A DNA stretch of 64,000 nucleotides from CAIVAT01 sp037137455 (GCA_037137455.1 JBAXKG010000005.1:1-64000); one strand, 5' to 3'. Counted from the stretch's first letter, positions 24,526 to 34,656 are shown. Notes: a model not told the origin generated them from the letters alone. A program made the numbers and translations.

Positions 24526-25998
24526 ATGATCCCTTCCATCAATTTTACAAGCAAAGAACAAGAACTTCAACATCTTGTAGTTGTTATATCAAAGCTTTCA
24601 AAACTTCCCGCGGGTCTCTTCAATGCCGCAGAAAAAAAATACATGAAAGAGCAGATTGAAACCCTGAAACAGGAAGTGGTTTCATTTAACCGTCTGGGTT
24701 ACTGGGTTTATATTTTTTTTATCAAGGAAGAAAAAGATAAATCCCAGCGGATGGAAGCATGTCGCAAGGCAGGGGACAAAGTCAGCGGTTACCTGAACGC
24801 CCAGAAAGCTGTGAGTGTGGCAATTTACGATTCGGAGGGAAAAAGCGAAGAAGCGCTTGCCTTTGCCGAAGGAATGGCCCTTGGATCTTACCAGTTCCTG
24901 AAATATAAAAAAGATAAGGAAAGCGAAAACACGCTGAAGAAAATTGAAATCTATCGAGGGACAATTGAAGAATCAGGAAATGAAACAGATGTATCGGGTC
25001 AAGTATCAAAGGTTACCCATTTAAACATTCTCCTAGAAGCTGTAGCGTTTTGCCGCGACCTGATCAACGAGCCCAATTCCTATCTTACGGCTACCGTTTT
25101 TTCAAAAGAGGTAGAAAAGATTGCCAAAGAATCTGGCGCAAATGTGGAGGTACTGAATAAGAAAAAACTTGCAGTTTTGAGGATGGGCGGATTGCTCGGG
25201 GTCAACCAGGGAAGCCATGAACCGCCAACCTTTACGGTGATGGAATGGAAACCGGTGACGGCAAAAAACAACAAACCAGTTGTTTTGATCGGAAAGGGCG
25301 TGGTGTACGATACAGGCGGCATGAATATCAAAACAGGCAACCTGATGCTGAACATGAAAGATGATATGTCGGGGGCAGCTGCTGTTGCAGCAGCGATTTA
25401 CGCCATTTCGAAAGCAAAATTGCCTGTTTATGTCGTTGGCCTTATGCCTGCCACCGATAACCGCCCGGGAGTGAAGGCGCTGGTTTCGGGCGACATCATT
25501 ACCATGCATAATGGTACAACTGTCGAGGTAGTTGATACTGATGCTGAAGGGCGCCTTATCCTTGCAGATGCATTGAGTTATGCAAAGAGGTATGATCCGG
25601 CTTTGGTTATCGACCTGGCCACCCTGACAGGGTCTGCTGTAAGGGCTATTGGCAAGTTCGGCGCGGCTGCCATGCAGTCGAAAGCCCCGCAAGAGCTTGA
25701 AGCCCTTAAAAAATCAGGATATAATGTTTATGAACGCCTGGTTGAATTCCCGATGTGGGAGGAATATGGTGAGCAAATAAAATCGGACCTGGCCGACCTG
25801 AAGAACCTGGGATCTGCTGAGGCCGGAATGATCACTGCCGGGAAATTCCTGGAAAAATTTACTGGTTACCCTTATATCCATCTCGATATTGCAGGGCCGG
25901 CGTATATTGAAAAACGCGATTCATATCGGGGTCAGGGAGGCACCGGGTTCGGCGTACGGCTTCTGTTTGATTTTATACAGAGAGTAGGGGAAGAATAG
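24526..25998 (+). CDS. Leucyl aminopeptidase (M17 family)
   Basis: Cytosolic dinuclear-metal aminopeptidase of peptide turnover. The N-terminal macro-like domain is followed by the catalytic domain with GKGVVYDTGGMNIK, MKDDMSGAAAV and the family signature VDTDAEGRL (336-344) carrying metal ligands and the catalytic Arg. The 490-residue length from the ATG at 24526 is typical. No signal peptide. pdxA follows after 47 bases but has its own promoter element. Confidence 0.94.
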   Translation: MIPSINFTSKEQELQHLVVVISKLSKLPAGLFNAAEKKYMKEQIETLKQEVVSFNRLGYWVYIFFIKEEKDKSQRMEACRKAGDKVSGYLNAQKAVSVAIYDSEGKSEEALAFAEGMALGSYQFLKYKKDKESENTLKKIEIYRGTIEESGNETDVSGQVSKVTHLNILLEAVAFCRDLINEPNSYLTATVFSKEVEKIAKESGANVEVLNKKKLAVLRMGGLLGVNQGSHEPPTFTVMEWKPVTAKNNKPVVLIGKGVVYDTGGMNIKTGNLMLNMKDDMSGAAAVAAAIYAISKAKLPVYVVGLMPATDNRPGVKALVSGDIITMHNGTTVEVVDTDAEGRLILADALSYAKRYDPALVIDLATLTGSAVRAIGKFGAAAMQSKAPQELEALKKSGYNVYERLVEFPMWEEYGEQIKSDLADLKNLGSAEAGMITAGKFLEKFTGYPYIHLDIAGPAYIEKRDSYRGQGGTGFGVRLLFDFIQRVGEE

Positions 25999-26020
25999 TA
26001 CTTTCGCCATTTTTTTTGAA

Positions 26021-26028
26021 TATCTTTG
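26021..26028 (+). promoter_or_regulatory. Bacteroidota -7 element for pdxA and murF-alr
   Basis: TATCTTTG 18 bases before the pdxA ATG at 26046. Confidence 0.5.
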
Positions 26029-26045
26029 CAACCTAAGAATTATTC

Positions 26046-27125
26046 ATGGAACAAGCTGTAGAAAAAGAAAAACGGGTTCGCGTCGGAATCACTCATGGCG
26101 ATGTGAATGGCATTAGTTATGAGATCATTATAAAAACCTTGCAGGATCAGCGGTTGATGGAATTATATACAATTGTGGTATTTGGCTCTTCGAAGGTTGC
26201 ATCATATCACAGAAAAGCATTGAATATCAATGATTTTAATTTCAATTTGGTCAAGAAGGCCGATCAGGCCCATCCACGCAGGCCGAATATCGTCAACATA
26301 CATGATGAAGAAATTAAGATTGACCTTGGTAAGTCGACCTCTATTGCCGGGGAACTTTCATTTCTTTCACTAGAGGCAGCAGCCGAAGATTTATTGAAGG
26401 GAAATATCGATGTTGTAGTTACCGCTCCTATCAATAAGAGGAACATTCAGTCGCCGGGGTTTGTATTTCCAGGGCAAACAGAGTATTTTGCGCGGAAATT
26501 CAACACGGAAAATTTTCTTATGCTGATGATTAACAATGTATTGCGTATCGGAGTGGTTACCGGTCATATACCATTAAGTAAAGTGAAAGAAACCCTTACC
26601 GTGGATTTGATAGTGAATAAAATCCAGGTTTTGAATCATACATTGATGCGCGATTTCGGCATTGTGAAGCCACGGATCGCCGTGCTGGCGCTAAATCCGC
26701 ATGCAAGTGATGACGGGTTACTTGGTGAGGAGGAGAAAACAGTGATACAGCCTGCAATTGACAATGCATATTCCCAGAATATTCTTGCATTTGGGCCATA
26801 TCCGGCCGATGGTTTTTTCGGAGCCTCCAATTTTAAAAAATTTGATGGTATCCTGGCTATGTATCACGATCAGGGCATGATCCCTTTTAAATTAATGTCG
26901 TTTGATGAGGGTGTTAATTACACCGCTGGGCTTCCGGTTATTCGCACCGCGCCAGCCCATGGTACCGCTTACGACCTGGCAGGAAAAAATGAAGCCTCAC
27001 CCGAAGCCTTCCGTAATGCACTATATCTGGCTGGCGATATCTTCATGAAGCGCCAGGAATATGACGAACTTCATGCCAACCAATTGCATTCCGCGGGACC
27101 TCAACCCGATAATAATCGTTCATGA
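26046..27125 (+). CDS. pdxA: 4-hydroxythreonine-4-phosphate dehydrogenase
   Basis: NAD-dependent step of the DXP-dependent pyridoxal phosphate pathway. Visible: ITHGDVNGISYEII at the N terminus, TAPINKRNIQSPGFVFPGQTE (metal-site region), LNPHASDDGLLGEEE, MYHDQGMIPFKLM and RTAPAHGTAYDLAG, with the metal-binding His residues conserved. 359 residues is normal. The stop overlaps the start of murF-alr by 4 bases (ATGA), coupling cofactor synthesis to a gene whose product uses that cofactor. pdxB lies 29 kb away at 55974. Confidence 0.96.
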   Translation: MEQAVEKEKRVRVGITHGDVNGISYEIIIKTLQDQRLMELYTIVVFGSSKVASYHRKALNINDFNFNLVKKADQAHPRRPNIVNIHDEEIKIDLGKSTSIAGELSFLSLEAAAEDLLKGNIDVVVTAPINKRNIQSPGFVFPGQTEYFARKFNTENFLMLMINNVLRIGVVTGHIPLSKVKETLTVDLIVNKIQVLNHTLMRDFGIVKPRIAVLALNPHASDDGLLGEEEKTVIQPAIDNAYSQNILAFGPYPADGFFGASNFKKFDGILAMYHDQGMIPFKLMSFDEGVNYTAGLPVIRTAPAHGTAYDLAGKNEASPEAFRNALYLAGDIFMKRQEYDELHANQLHSAGPQPDNNRS

Positions 27126-29695
27126 CGGGCTCGGACTACACGGTCTCAAAAATTGCCTCGATTTGTCGCGGGACTATTCATCCAATTGGTTACGATGATA
27201 AGATAATCTACGATTTGTTAATCGACAGTCGCCGCCTTATCCATCATGAGCACTGCCTTTTTGTTGCCCTTGTTTCGGAGCGCAACGATGGACATAAGTT
27301 CATCGAAGAGTTATATGAAAAAGGAGTCCGGTGTTTTATGGTTTCTGAAATACCAAAGGAATTTACGAATGCAATCTTTATTCTCGTCAAGGATACTTTA
27401 GCCGCGTTGCAGCAATTGGGAGCATTTCATCGGTCACTGTTCGATATTCCGGTAATTGGCATCACGGGCAGCAATGGGAAAACAATTGTAAAGGAGTGGC
27501 TCTTTCAGTTGCTTAACTCTGACTTCAGGATAATACGAAGTCCGAAGAGTTATAATTCCCAGATCGGGGTTCCGCTATCGGTATGGAAGATGAAGCCGGA
27601 GCATGAATTGGCAATTTTTGAAGCCGGCATTTCCCTTCCCGGCGAGATGGAACGTCTTGAACCGGTTATCAGTCCAACGATTGGTATTTTTACCAACATC
27701 GGCCATGCCCACGATGAACATTTTGAAAATCACCGGCAAAAGGTGAAGGAAAAACTCAGGCTTTTCAAAAATTCAGAAATCCTGATTTACAGCTTGGATT
27801 ATCCTCTGATCACCGAGTGCCTGAAGACCGATGCAGAATATAAAAAACTTAAAACCTTTACCTGGAGCCGTAATACGGGAGCCGATCTGTTAATATCCAG
27901 CATTGAAAAGGATAACAAACAAACCCGGATCATGGCTTGCTTCAGGTCGGAAAACATCGAAATCATCATCCCGTTTACCGATAAAGCTTCGATTGAAAAC
28001 TCCATTCACTGCCTTGCCCTTGAAATAGCTCTTAATAAACGATCGCTTGTTGCCCTAAGCACGTCAGGATATGCCTCTCTGGTTCCCATCGCCATGCGCC
28101 TTGAGTTGAAAGAGGCTGTTAACCATTGTTCGTTGATTAACGACAGCTATAATTCCGATATCAATTCGCTCGGCATCGCCCTCGATTTTTTGAATCAGCA
28201 AAACCCTCAGCAAAAAAGGACTATAATCCTTTCCGATATTCTTCAAACCGGGCGTAACAAGGAGGATCTCTACCAGGAAATATCGTTGATGCTGGTGTCA
28301 CGAAATATTAACCGGGTAATTGGAATTGGTCGCGATATGTTGAAATATGCCCGGATCTTCCCCATGCAGAAGGCTTTTTTTTCTACTACGGATGAATTTA
28401 TGTTGCACTTTCCCATCTCCTCATTCCAGAATGAAGTCATACTGCTAAAAGGAGCCAGGATATTTGAATTTGAAAAAATCAGCCAGCTTTTACAGCTGAA
28501 AGCGCATGAAACTGTAATGGAGGTTAACCTGGATGCCCTGATACACAACCTCAACTATTTCAGGTCGGGGTTGCAGCAGGGCACGAAGACTATGGCGATG
28601 GTTAAGGCGTTTTCGTATGGCGCCGGCAGCTATGAAATCGCAAATGTATTGCAGTATCACCGGGTCGATTATCTATCTGTGGCTTATGCCGATGAAGGAG
28701 TGGAGTTGCGTAAAGCCGGTATCCACTTACCTGTGATGGTGATGAGCCCTGAAGAGCAGAGCCTAGATACCCTGCTTAAGTATAACCTGGAACCAGAAAT
28801 CTACAATCTTCACATTTTCAACCTTCTTGAAGAGGCCATCGCCCGAAACCAGACCTCCATCCAGCAACAGGTGCGTGTCCATATCAAACTTGACACTGGC
28901 ATGCACCGCCTGGGATTTGTCGAATCAGAGTTGGAAACCTTCACCATACGACTGAAACAGAATCCTGATATTCGGGTGCAGTCGGTTTTTTCACATCTTG
29001 CCGCCAGTGACAACCCCCGGGAGGATGATTTTACAAGGGGTCAGATTCGCCAATTTATTTCCATGAGTGACCGGATTATCAGTGTGCTGGATTATCCCGT
29101 ACTTCGCCATATCCTCAACTCAGCCGGCATCCAACGGTTTCCTGAAGCGCAATTCGATATGGTACGTCTTGGAATCGGATTGTATGGCATCGGCAACAGT
29201 TCCGAAGAACAATCCATGCTAAGGAATGTGAGTACTTTGAAGTCGGTGATTACTCAGATCAAGCATATACGGGCAGGTGAAACTATCGGGTATGACCGTA
29301 AGGGTAAAGCCGAAAAAGACACTGTGATCGCCATAGTCCCGTTAGGATATGCCGATGGGCTTAACCGGCGCCTGGGTAACGGTCGGGGAAGACTATATAT
29401 AAACGGGAAACCCGCTCCCATAATCGGGAACATATGCATGGACCTGACCATAATAGATATTGGGGAATTTATGCAGGATGAAACGAATATCGAATATCGG
29501 TTGGCAGGGGAAGATGAGAACAATCGATCAACCGGACACCCGAAGTTTGAATTTCAGATTACCGAAGGCACAGAGGTTATAATTTTTGGTGATAAACATC
29601 CCGTGTCAGAACTTGCGGAGGCGATTGGCACTATCCCTTATGAGGCGCTGACGGGGATTTCGAGGCGGGTAAAGCGCATCTATTACTACGAATAG
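27122..29695 (+). CDS. MurF / alanine racemase fusion
   Basis: Bifunctional peptidoglycan enzyme characteristic of Bacteroidota, 857 residues. The N-terminal half (about 1-455) is UDP-MurNAc-tripeptide:D-Ala-D-Ala ligase with P-loop GSNGKT (116-121), FEAGISLPGEME and TNIGHAHDEHF. The C-terminal half (about 460-857) is alanine racemase with the PLP-binding Lys495 in MVKAFSYGAG, HIKLDTGMHRLGF, and the catalytic Tyr region of IGYDRKG/CMDLTIIDI. One polypeptide thus makes D-Ala and attaches D-Ala-D-Ala. Both halves appear complete. It is translationally coupled to pdxA. Confidence 0.96.
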   Translation: MTGSDYTVSKIASICRGTIHPIGYDDKIIYDLLIDSRRLIHHEHCLFVALVSERNDGHKFIEELYEKGVRCFMVSEIPKEFTNAIFILVKDTLAALQQLGAFHRSLFDIPVIGITGSNGKTIVKEWLFQLLNSDFRIIRSPKSYNSQIGVPLSVWKMKPEHELAIFEAGISLPGEMERLEPVISPTIGIFTNIGHAHDEHFENHRQKVKEKLRLFKNSEILIYSLDYPLITECLKTDAEYKKLKTFTWSRNTGADLLISSIEKDNKQTRIMACFRSENIEIIIPFTDKASIENSIHCLALEIALNKRSLVALSTSGYASLVPIAMRLELKEAVNHCSLINDSYNSDINSLGIALDFLNQQNPQQKRTIILSDILQTGRNKEDLYQEISLMLVSRNINRVIGIGRDMLKYARIFPMQKAFFSTTDEFMLHFPISSFQNEVILLKGARIFEFEKISQLLQLKAHETVMEVNLDALIHNLNYFRSGLQQGTKTMAMVKAFSYGAGSYEIANVLQYHRVDYLSVAYADEGVELRKAGIHLPVMVMSPEEQSLDTLLKYNLEPEIYNLHIFNLLEEAIARNQTSIQQQVRVHIKLDTGMHRLGFVESELETFTIRLKQNPDIRVQSVFSHLAASDNPREDDFTRGQIRQFISMSDRIISVLDYPVLRHILNSAGIQRFPEAQFDMVRLGIGLYGIGNSSEEQSMLRNVSTLKSVITQIKHIRAGETIGYDRKGKAEKDTVIAIVPLGYADGLNRRLGNGRGRLYINGKPAPIIGNICMDLTIIDIGEFMQDETNIEYRLAGEDENNRSTGHPKFEFQITEGTEVIIFGDKHPVSELAEAIGTIPYEALTGISRRVKRIYYYE

Positions 29696-29717
29696 TCTTT
29701 TCCTTGATAATTTCTTT

Positions 29718-29725
29718 TATTTTTG
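29718..29725 (+). promoter_or_regulatory. Bacteroidota -7 element for the glycan cluster
   Basis: TATTTTTG 26 bases before the ATG at 29744. It overlaps a possible TTG start at 29723, arguing for the ATG. Confidence 0.45.
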
Positions 29726-29743
29726 CTTACTGATCTGGTTTGT

Positions 29744-30478
29744 ATGGAATCCCAAACACTTAGTATTTTAATTCCCGCTTACAACGAAGCGCCAACCATC
29801 AATAATATCCTGGATAAAGTGCTTGAGGTTGAACTCATCCGGGAGATTCAAAAAGAAATCATTGTGATCAACGATTTCAGCAACGATGACACCGCAGGGG
29901 TAGTTGAAGCATACATTTCCTTGCATCCGCAGGCCAATATCAGACTTATAAACCAGGCGGTAAACCAGGGGAAAGGGGCAGCGCTTCATCGCGGGATTGC
30001 AGAAGCAACAGGCAATTTTATCATCATCCAGGATGCCGACCTTGAATATGACCCACACGAATACAATGTTTTGCTGAGACCTGTCCTGAATGGTTTCGCC
30101 GATGTCGTTTACGGATCACGCTTTATGGGTGGCCGGCCACATCGCATCTTGTTTTTCTGGCATTCCATCGGAAACAAGATGCTCACATTTATGTCTAACA
30201 TATTCACCAACCTTAACCTTACGGATATGGAAACTTGTTATAAACTTTTCCGTGCCGAACACCTGAAAAAAATTCATTTTAAGGAAAAGCGATTTGGGTT
30301 TGAACCGGAGGTGACTTCAAAGATTTCCCGGTTCCCTAAAATTCGTATTTATGAAGTGGGCATTTCATATTATGGCCGTACCTACGAAGATGGAAAAAAG
30401 ATCGGGATGAAGGATGCATTTCGTGCAGTTTGGTGTTTGGTGAAATATAACGTATGGGACAGAAAATACCTTAAATGA
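29744..30478 (+). CDS. GT2 glycosyltransferase, polyprenyl-phosphate sugar synthase type
   Basis: A 244-residue GT-A-fold GT2 enzyme like dolichyl-phosphate mannose synthases: LSILIPAYNEAPTINNIL at the N terminus, INDFSNDDT, GKGAALHRGI and the metal site DAD (97-99) in IIQDADLEYDP, then YGSRFMGG and FEPEVTSKI. There is no C-terminal membrane segment. It probably transfers a sugar from a nucleotide donor to undecaprenyl phosphate at the cytoplasmic face. It opens the glycan cluster, where the membrane proteins downstream could use the lipid-linked sugar. Sugar identity is unknown. Confidence 0.85.
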   Translation: MESQTLSILIPAYNEAPTINNILDKVLEVELIREIQKEIIVINDFSNDDTAGVVEAYISLHPQANIRLINQAVNQGKGAALHRGIAEATGNFIIIQDADLEYDPHEYNVLLRPVLNGFADVVYGSRFMGGRPHRILFFWHSIGNKMLTFMSNIFTNLNLTDMETCYKLFRAEHLKKIHFKEKRFGFEPEVTSKISRFPKIRIYEVGISYYGRTYEDGKKIGMKDAFRAVWCLVKYNVWDRKYLK

Positions 30479-30516
30479 TTTGAATATTGGCTATCAGAAG
30501 GAGTTTTGAGATTTCA

Positions 30517-31188
30517 ATGTCAATAAAAGGCCTTTCGCAAAAAACACTTTTTGCGATATTATCAGCGATATTACTACTTGGGGTTTTCGTTTCGGTAAAT
30601 TATTACTTTGCCTGCCAGGTTAAAAATCAAATCCCTGATTTTTCATCAGGGGTGGAGCGTGAAAAGCTACCCTTTGACCTCGAAGCAAAAGGAGAGCGCC
30701 TGGCGTTTCATGATTTTGAACTGGGCAATGTCAACGACACGTCATCACACATGGTGTTAGGCGGCCATACGGGGAAACAATCACTGAAAATGAGCTCAAA
30801 AGTTCCCTTTTCTCCAGGCCTTTGGATAAAATTCAAGGAACTTTATTCCAATGTTTCACCAATAATCAAACCTCTTGATTCAGCCTGGATAAGGGCTACG
30901 GGATACGTTTGGTTTTCCTGCCGTCCTTCCGAGGCAAAATGCAGTCTGGTTGCCACATGCAACCATAATGGTATTAATTTCAAGTATATGTTTGTTGCGT
31001 TGGAAACAGAGAATATGAAACCAAACCAATGGAACAAGGTGAACATCGACTACCATATTCCGCCTGCGCCCGATTGCGAAGACATTTTACAGGTCTATTT
31101 TTGGTACAGGGGAAATAGCGAGTTGCTGGTTGACGATGTGGAGGTGACTTTATTTACTCCGGGGAATGAGAAAATAAATGCGAAATAG
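30517..31188 (+). CDS. Membrane-anchored beta-sandwich module protein
   Basis: A 223-residue protein with one N-terminal membrane anchor (about 10-30) and a periplasmic beta domain. That domain is clearly homologous to the C-terminal part of the membrane protein at 34657: both share DFE near the start, G..SL.MS.K..FSPGL, WIRA..YV.F.C.P.EA.C.LV.TCNH, EN.KP..WN, LQ.YFW and LVDD.E..LF.P. The closing (L/I)(V/I)DD element is typical of jelly-roll carbohydrate-binding modules, so glycan binding is a fair guess. A TTG at 30487 would add ten residues. The next gene overlaps its 3' end by 11 bases. Confidence 0.7.
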   Translation: MSIKGLSQKTLFAILSAILLLGVFVSVNYYFACQVKNQIPDFSSGVEREKLPFDLEAKGERLAFHDFELGNVNDTSSHMVLGGHTGKQSLKMSSKVPFSPGLWIKFKELYSNVSPIIKPLDSAWIRATGYVWFSCRPSEAKCSLVATCNHNGINFKYMFVALETENMKPNQWNKVNIDYHIPPAPDCEDILQVYFWYRGNSELLVDDVEVTLFTPGNEKINAK

Positions 31189-32953
31189 CGAGATGAAAAA
31201 CTATTTTTTTTACATATTGTTTTGTACATCGCTTGTGCTCACCTGGTTTTTTCATAAGGAGGCAATCCGCTTTTCTGATCGCAGTGTTGTGTGGTCCGAC
31301 CGTGCCGGATATTACATTTATCTGCCGGCTACTTTTTTCTATCATTTCGATACGCACAAGATGCCGGCCGACCTTGATGTGAAAACCGGCGGAGGCTTCA
31401 GCATTGATACCCGGAACAATAAAATCGACACTAAGTATACTTATGGCGTAGCATTGTTAGCCTCTCCGTTTTTTTTAGCCTCCGGATTTGTTTCCAGTAT
31501 TGCCGGCTATGACAATGAAGGTGGTTTTTCAATGCTGTATATGCGCATGATAAGCCTGGCTGCGGTTGTATATTTGATCCTTGGATTATGGTTCCTTAAA
31601 AAATTTTTGGATTACTATTTCCAGCCGGCTGTGAACTTTTTTGTAATCACGCTGATCTTTTTTGGCACCAATCTTTTTTATTATTCGCTTATCGATGCGA
31701 TGATGTCGCACGTTTATTCGTTTTTCCTCTTTGCCCTGTTCCTTTTCTTACTTAAAAAATTCCAGCTTTCAGGATCCTGGCCCTATTTCATCCTGCTTAG
31801 TATAACACTTTCACTGGCCATCCTTATCCGACCAACGAATATTCTTCTGGGTTTGTTGTTCTTTGTCTGGGATGCTTCAAGTACGGGTGAATGCATTAAA
31901 CGCGTAAAACAGTTCCTGAATCCATTGTATCTCCTGTGTTTTATGGCTATTTTGCTTATCGTCTTTATGCCACAATTTTTTTATTGGAAGTACCTTTCCG
32001 GAAATTGGCTTCATTTCTCATATCACCATGAAGGATTTACAAACTGGAGCCAACCAAGGATTGCCGAAGTGCTTTTTTCACCGTTGAACGGATTAATAAC
32101 TTATGTGCCACTTGTTTTAATTTTCTTATCAGGAATAATCATAATGCTTTTCAGGAAAAGGCAGAATGGCTTGCTGATTGCCGGGGTGTTTATAGTGTTG
32201 ACCATTATTTGTGCCTCCTGGGAATCATGGTACTTCGGTTGTAGTTACGGCCAGCGTTCATACATCGAATATTTCACCATCCTGGCAGTTCCTTTTGGTT
32301 ATTTTACGACTGAATTATTCAATGCCCGGAAGTTCTGGCTCAGCGTGATAATCTTCTTTTTTATATTCCTTTTCACATATTTTAACCTGCGCCTGACCTG
32401 TTCTTTATACCGGTTTGAGCAATGCTATTACGGTTCAACCTGGGATTGGGACCATTTTCGCCGGTCAATTGAACGGGCAGGAATCATTTCACCGGTTCAC
32501 AAGGTTCAATCACACCAAAACGATTTCGAAAATCTGGCGCTCTCGCCGGTGGTGAAACCTTCTGACATTTTCACCCGATCGGGGCAGTATAGCATTGCTA
32601 CAATTGAAAAAAAGGAACAAACACAGTTGTTTTCAATCAGGCTGAATGAAATTGGCTATCCCTGGCCGAAAATTATGGATGTTGAAGTATGGGCATTAAA
32701 ACCCGGCTACCTGTCAACCGGAGCCTCACTGAGCTATGCCTTAAAACGGGGTCCCGATATCCTTTTCAGCGATGAACAACCAATCGATAGTCTGGTGAAA
32801 AACCCGATGACCTGGTCGAAGGTCTGCAAAACCTTCATCATACCCGATGTAAATGATTCTTCCCTTCAGATCAGCATATACATTCATAATCCGCGGCGGG
32901 CGCTTTTATTCTTTGATGATTTAATGGTGAAGTATCATTACAGATGGAATTGA
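31178..32953 (+). CDS. GT-C-type multi-pass membrane protein with C-terminal beta-sandwich module
   Basis: A 591-residue protein with about eleven membrane helices followed by a soluble domain (about 450-591). The first external loop has SDRAGYYIYLPATF with Asp41 where GT-C enzymes keep their catalytic acid, and later loops share LIRPT and YGQRSYIE with the protein at 34657; the two are paralogues. The C-terminal domain (NDFENL, SGQYSI, WSKV, LFFDDLMV) is a diverged copy of the beta-sandwich module. A role as periplasmic glycosyltransferase using polyprenyl-phosphate sugars is inferred from fold and neighbours. The start may be 31178 or the ATG at 31193. Confidence 0.7.
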   Translation: MRNSEMKNYFFYILFCTSLVLTWFFHKEAIRFSDRSVVWSDRAGYYIYLPATFFYHFDTHKMPADLDVKTGGGFSIDTRNNKIDTKYTYGVALLASPFFLASGFVSSIAGYDNEGGFSMLYMRMISLAAVVYLILGLWFLKKFLDYYFQPAVNFFVITLIFFGTNLFYYSLIDAMMSHVYSFFLFALFLFLLKKFQLSGSWPYFILLSITLSLAILIRPTNILLGLLFFVWDASSTGECIKRVKQFLNPLYLLCFMAILLIVFMPQFFYWKYLSGNWLHFSYHHEGFTNWSQPRIAEVLFSPLNGLITYVPLVLIFLSGIIIMLFRKRQNGLLIAGVFIVLTIICASWESWYFGCSYGQRSYIEYFTILAVPFGYFTTELFNARKFWLSVIIFFFIFLFTYFNLRLTCSLYRFEQCYYGSTWDWDHFRRSIERAGIISPVHKVQSHQNDFENLALSPVVKPSDIFTRSGQYSIATIEKKEQTQLFSIRLNEIGYPWPKIMDVEVWALKPGYLSTGASLSYALKRGPDILFSDEQPIDSLVKNPMTWSKVCKTFIIPDVNDSSLQISIYIHNPRRALLFFDDLMVKYHYRWN

Positions 32954-32985
32954 GTTTCAATACCCCAAACAACCGGTAATTTCAC

Positions 32986-34551
32986 ATGGAACTCACCAAA
33001 ATTATCCAGACAAATTTTTCGAACTTCCAACTTTCCTGGATAATTTGTGCATTAGCCTTCGGAATTATGAGCATAATCCTGTTCCTGCGCGGGAAACAGG
33101 GATACAGCCTGCTTTTCCTTTTTATGGCCGGGTTGATTTTACGGGTGGTTACCGCTACACTTGATCCCTTTTTATGGACCTGGGATGAGCAGTACCATGC
33201 GCTGGTGGCTAAAAACATGATGGTAAATCCTTTCAAGCCGGTTTTGATCAGTAACCCCGTGCTGGATTATGACTTCCGCAATTGGACCGAGAACCACATC
33301 TGGCTTCATAAGCAGCCCTTGTTCCTTTGGCAGATCGCTTTGTGCTTTAAAATCTTCGGTACCAGTGAATTCGTATTACGCCTGCCTACGGTGATCATGA
33401 TGTCGTTGATGATTTTGCTGATCTACCGGATCGGGAAGATAACAACTACCCCGGCCATAGCGTGGTACGGCGCCTTCATTTATGCCTTTTCCTTCTATTT
33501 TATTCAGTTTGTCTCGGGTTATAAATTCACTGATCACAACGACAGCGCCTTCATTTTTTATGTTACGCTCAGCATCTGGGGGTGGATTGAATTTATTCAT
33601 ACAGGCAATAGGCGTTGGCTCTTGTTTATCGGGCTTTTTGCCGGGATGGCCATCCTGAATAAATGGCTTCCCGGATTGCTAATATATTCCGGATGGTCGG
33701 TGGCAATCCTTCTTCACAGTTCAAAAAGTGCATGGTTCAGTGAGTTTAAAAAAATGGGAATTTCGCTGCTGGTGACGCTAATGGTAGCGCTTCCCTGGCA
33801 GTTATTTATCCTGTATTCCTATCCCACCGAAAGCATGTATGAATATAGATATAACAGCAGGCATTTTTTTGAAAAATTGGAAGGGCATGATGAAACCTGG
33901 TACTATCATTTTTCAATGTTGCCGGAGCAATATGGAGGATGGATGGTATGGTTTCTTATTTTACCCGGACTCTACCTTCTCTTCAAAGCGATGCGGAATA
34001 AATTTTGCAAAGTTGGTTTACTTACCTGCCTGATAATCACCTATCTTTTTTTTACCCTGGCGGCCACGAAAGCGCCCATGTTTTGCACTATTATAAGCCC
34101 GGTTTTGTTTCTTGCCCTGGGAACTATTCTTGACAAAGGAATGTCAATGCTGCGTGAGTTTATTCCGGCCCGTGTGTCTTCCTTGACTATAGCCATATTC
34201 CTTGGAATACTCGCATTTGGTATCCTGAATATCAATCAGATAGATGAATGGCATTCAAGTAAACTACCCTACTGGAAAACGAAGAATATTAATGCCATCA
34301 TTGACAAACAGGCTGCGCTGAAACTGCCATCCAAAGATTGGGTTATATTCAATTGCGGAGAAAAAAATGCCATCATGGTTATGTTTTACAGCGGCGCCAC
34401 GGCTTATGGGTACTATCCCAGTCCGGGACAGTACCGCATACTGAAGTCCAAAGGGATCCAATTGGCCACATTTTCAGATGAGCATATCCCTGAATATCTG
34501 AAACAGGATCCGGAGGTCCTGAAGATTTATATGAAGCCTGTTTATTACTGA
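32986..34551 (+). CDS. ArnT/PMT-like GT-C glycosyltransferase
   Basis: A 521-residue polytopic membrane protein of the GT39/ArnT type. The first periplasmic loop has TWDEQYHALVAKNM with the catalytic pair Asp67-Glu68, followed by HKQPLFLWQIALCFKIFG and EFVLRLPTVIMM, the usual PMT_2 pattern. About ten further hydrophobic segments and a short C-terminal domain (about 430-521) follow. Such enzymes move a sugar from a polyprenyl phosphate to a lipid, glycan or protein in the periplasm. The nearby GT2 enzymes could make its donor. The acceptor is unknown. Confidence 0.85.
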   Translation: MELTKIIQTNFSNFQLSWIICALAFGIMSIILFLRGKQGYSLLFLFMAGLILRVVTATLDPFLWTWDEQYHALVAKNMMVNPFKPVLISNPVLDYDFRNWTENHIWLHKQPLFLWQIALCFKIFGTSEFVLRLPTVIMMSLMILLIYRIGKITTTPAIAWYGAFIYAFSFYFIQFVSGYKFTDHNDSAFIFYVTLSIWGWIEFIHTGNRRWLLFIGLFAGMAILNKWLPGLLIYSGWSVAILLHSSKSAWFSEFKKMGISLLVTLMVALPWQLFILYSYPTESMYEYRYNSRHFFEKLEGHDETWYYHFSMLPEQYGGWMVWFLILPGLYLLFKAMRNKFCKVGLLTCLIITYLFFTLAATKAPMFCTIISPVLFLALGTILDKGMSMLREFIPARVSSLTIAIFLGILAFGILNINQIDEWHSSKLPYWKTKNINAIIDKQAALKLPSKDWVIFNCGEKNAIMVMFYSGATAYGYYPSPGQYRILKSKGIQLATFSDEHIPEYLKQDPEVLKIYMKPVYY

Positions 34552-34626
34552 TGTTTGTCCCCAAATTGATTTATGTCACGCATCACGATTTCCACTTTGC
34601 GATTTCGGAAATAGGGGGAATTGGCT

Positions 34627-34634
34627 TAGATTTG
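34627..34634 (+). promoter_or_regulatory. Bacteroidota -7 element inside the glycan cluster
   Basis: TAGATTTG 23 bases before the ATG at 34657, in a 105-base gap between two cluster genes. It could start a second transcript. Confidence 0.45.
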
Positions 34635-34656
34635 CACCCTTAAAATCATCTCGTGA

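Noticed and set aside
25102..25692. Minus-strand frame of about 196 codons
   Set aside because: Antisense to the aminopeptidase catalytic domain; no independent support.
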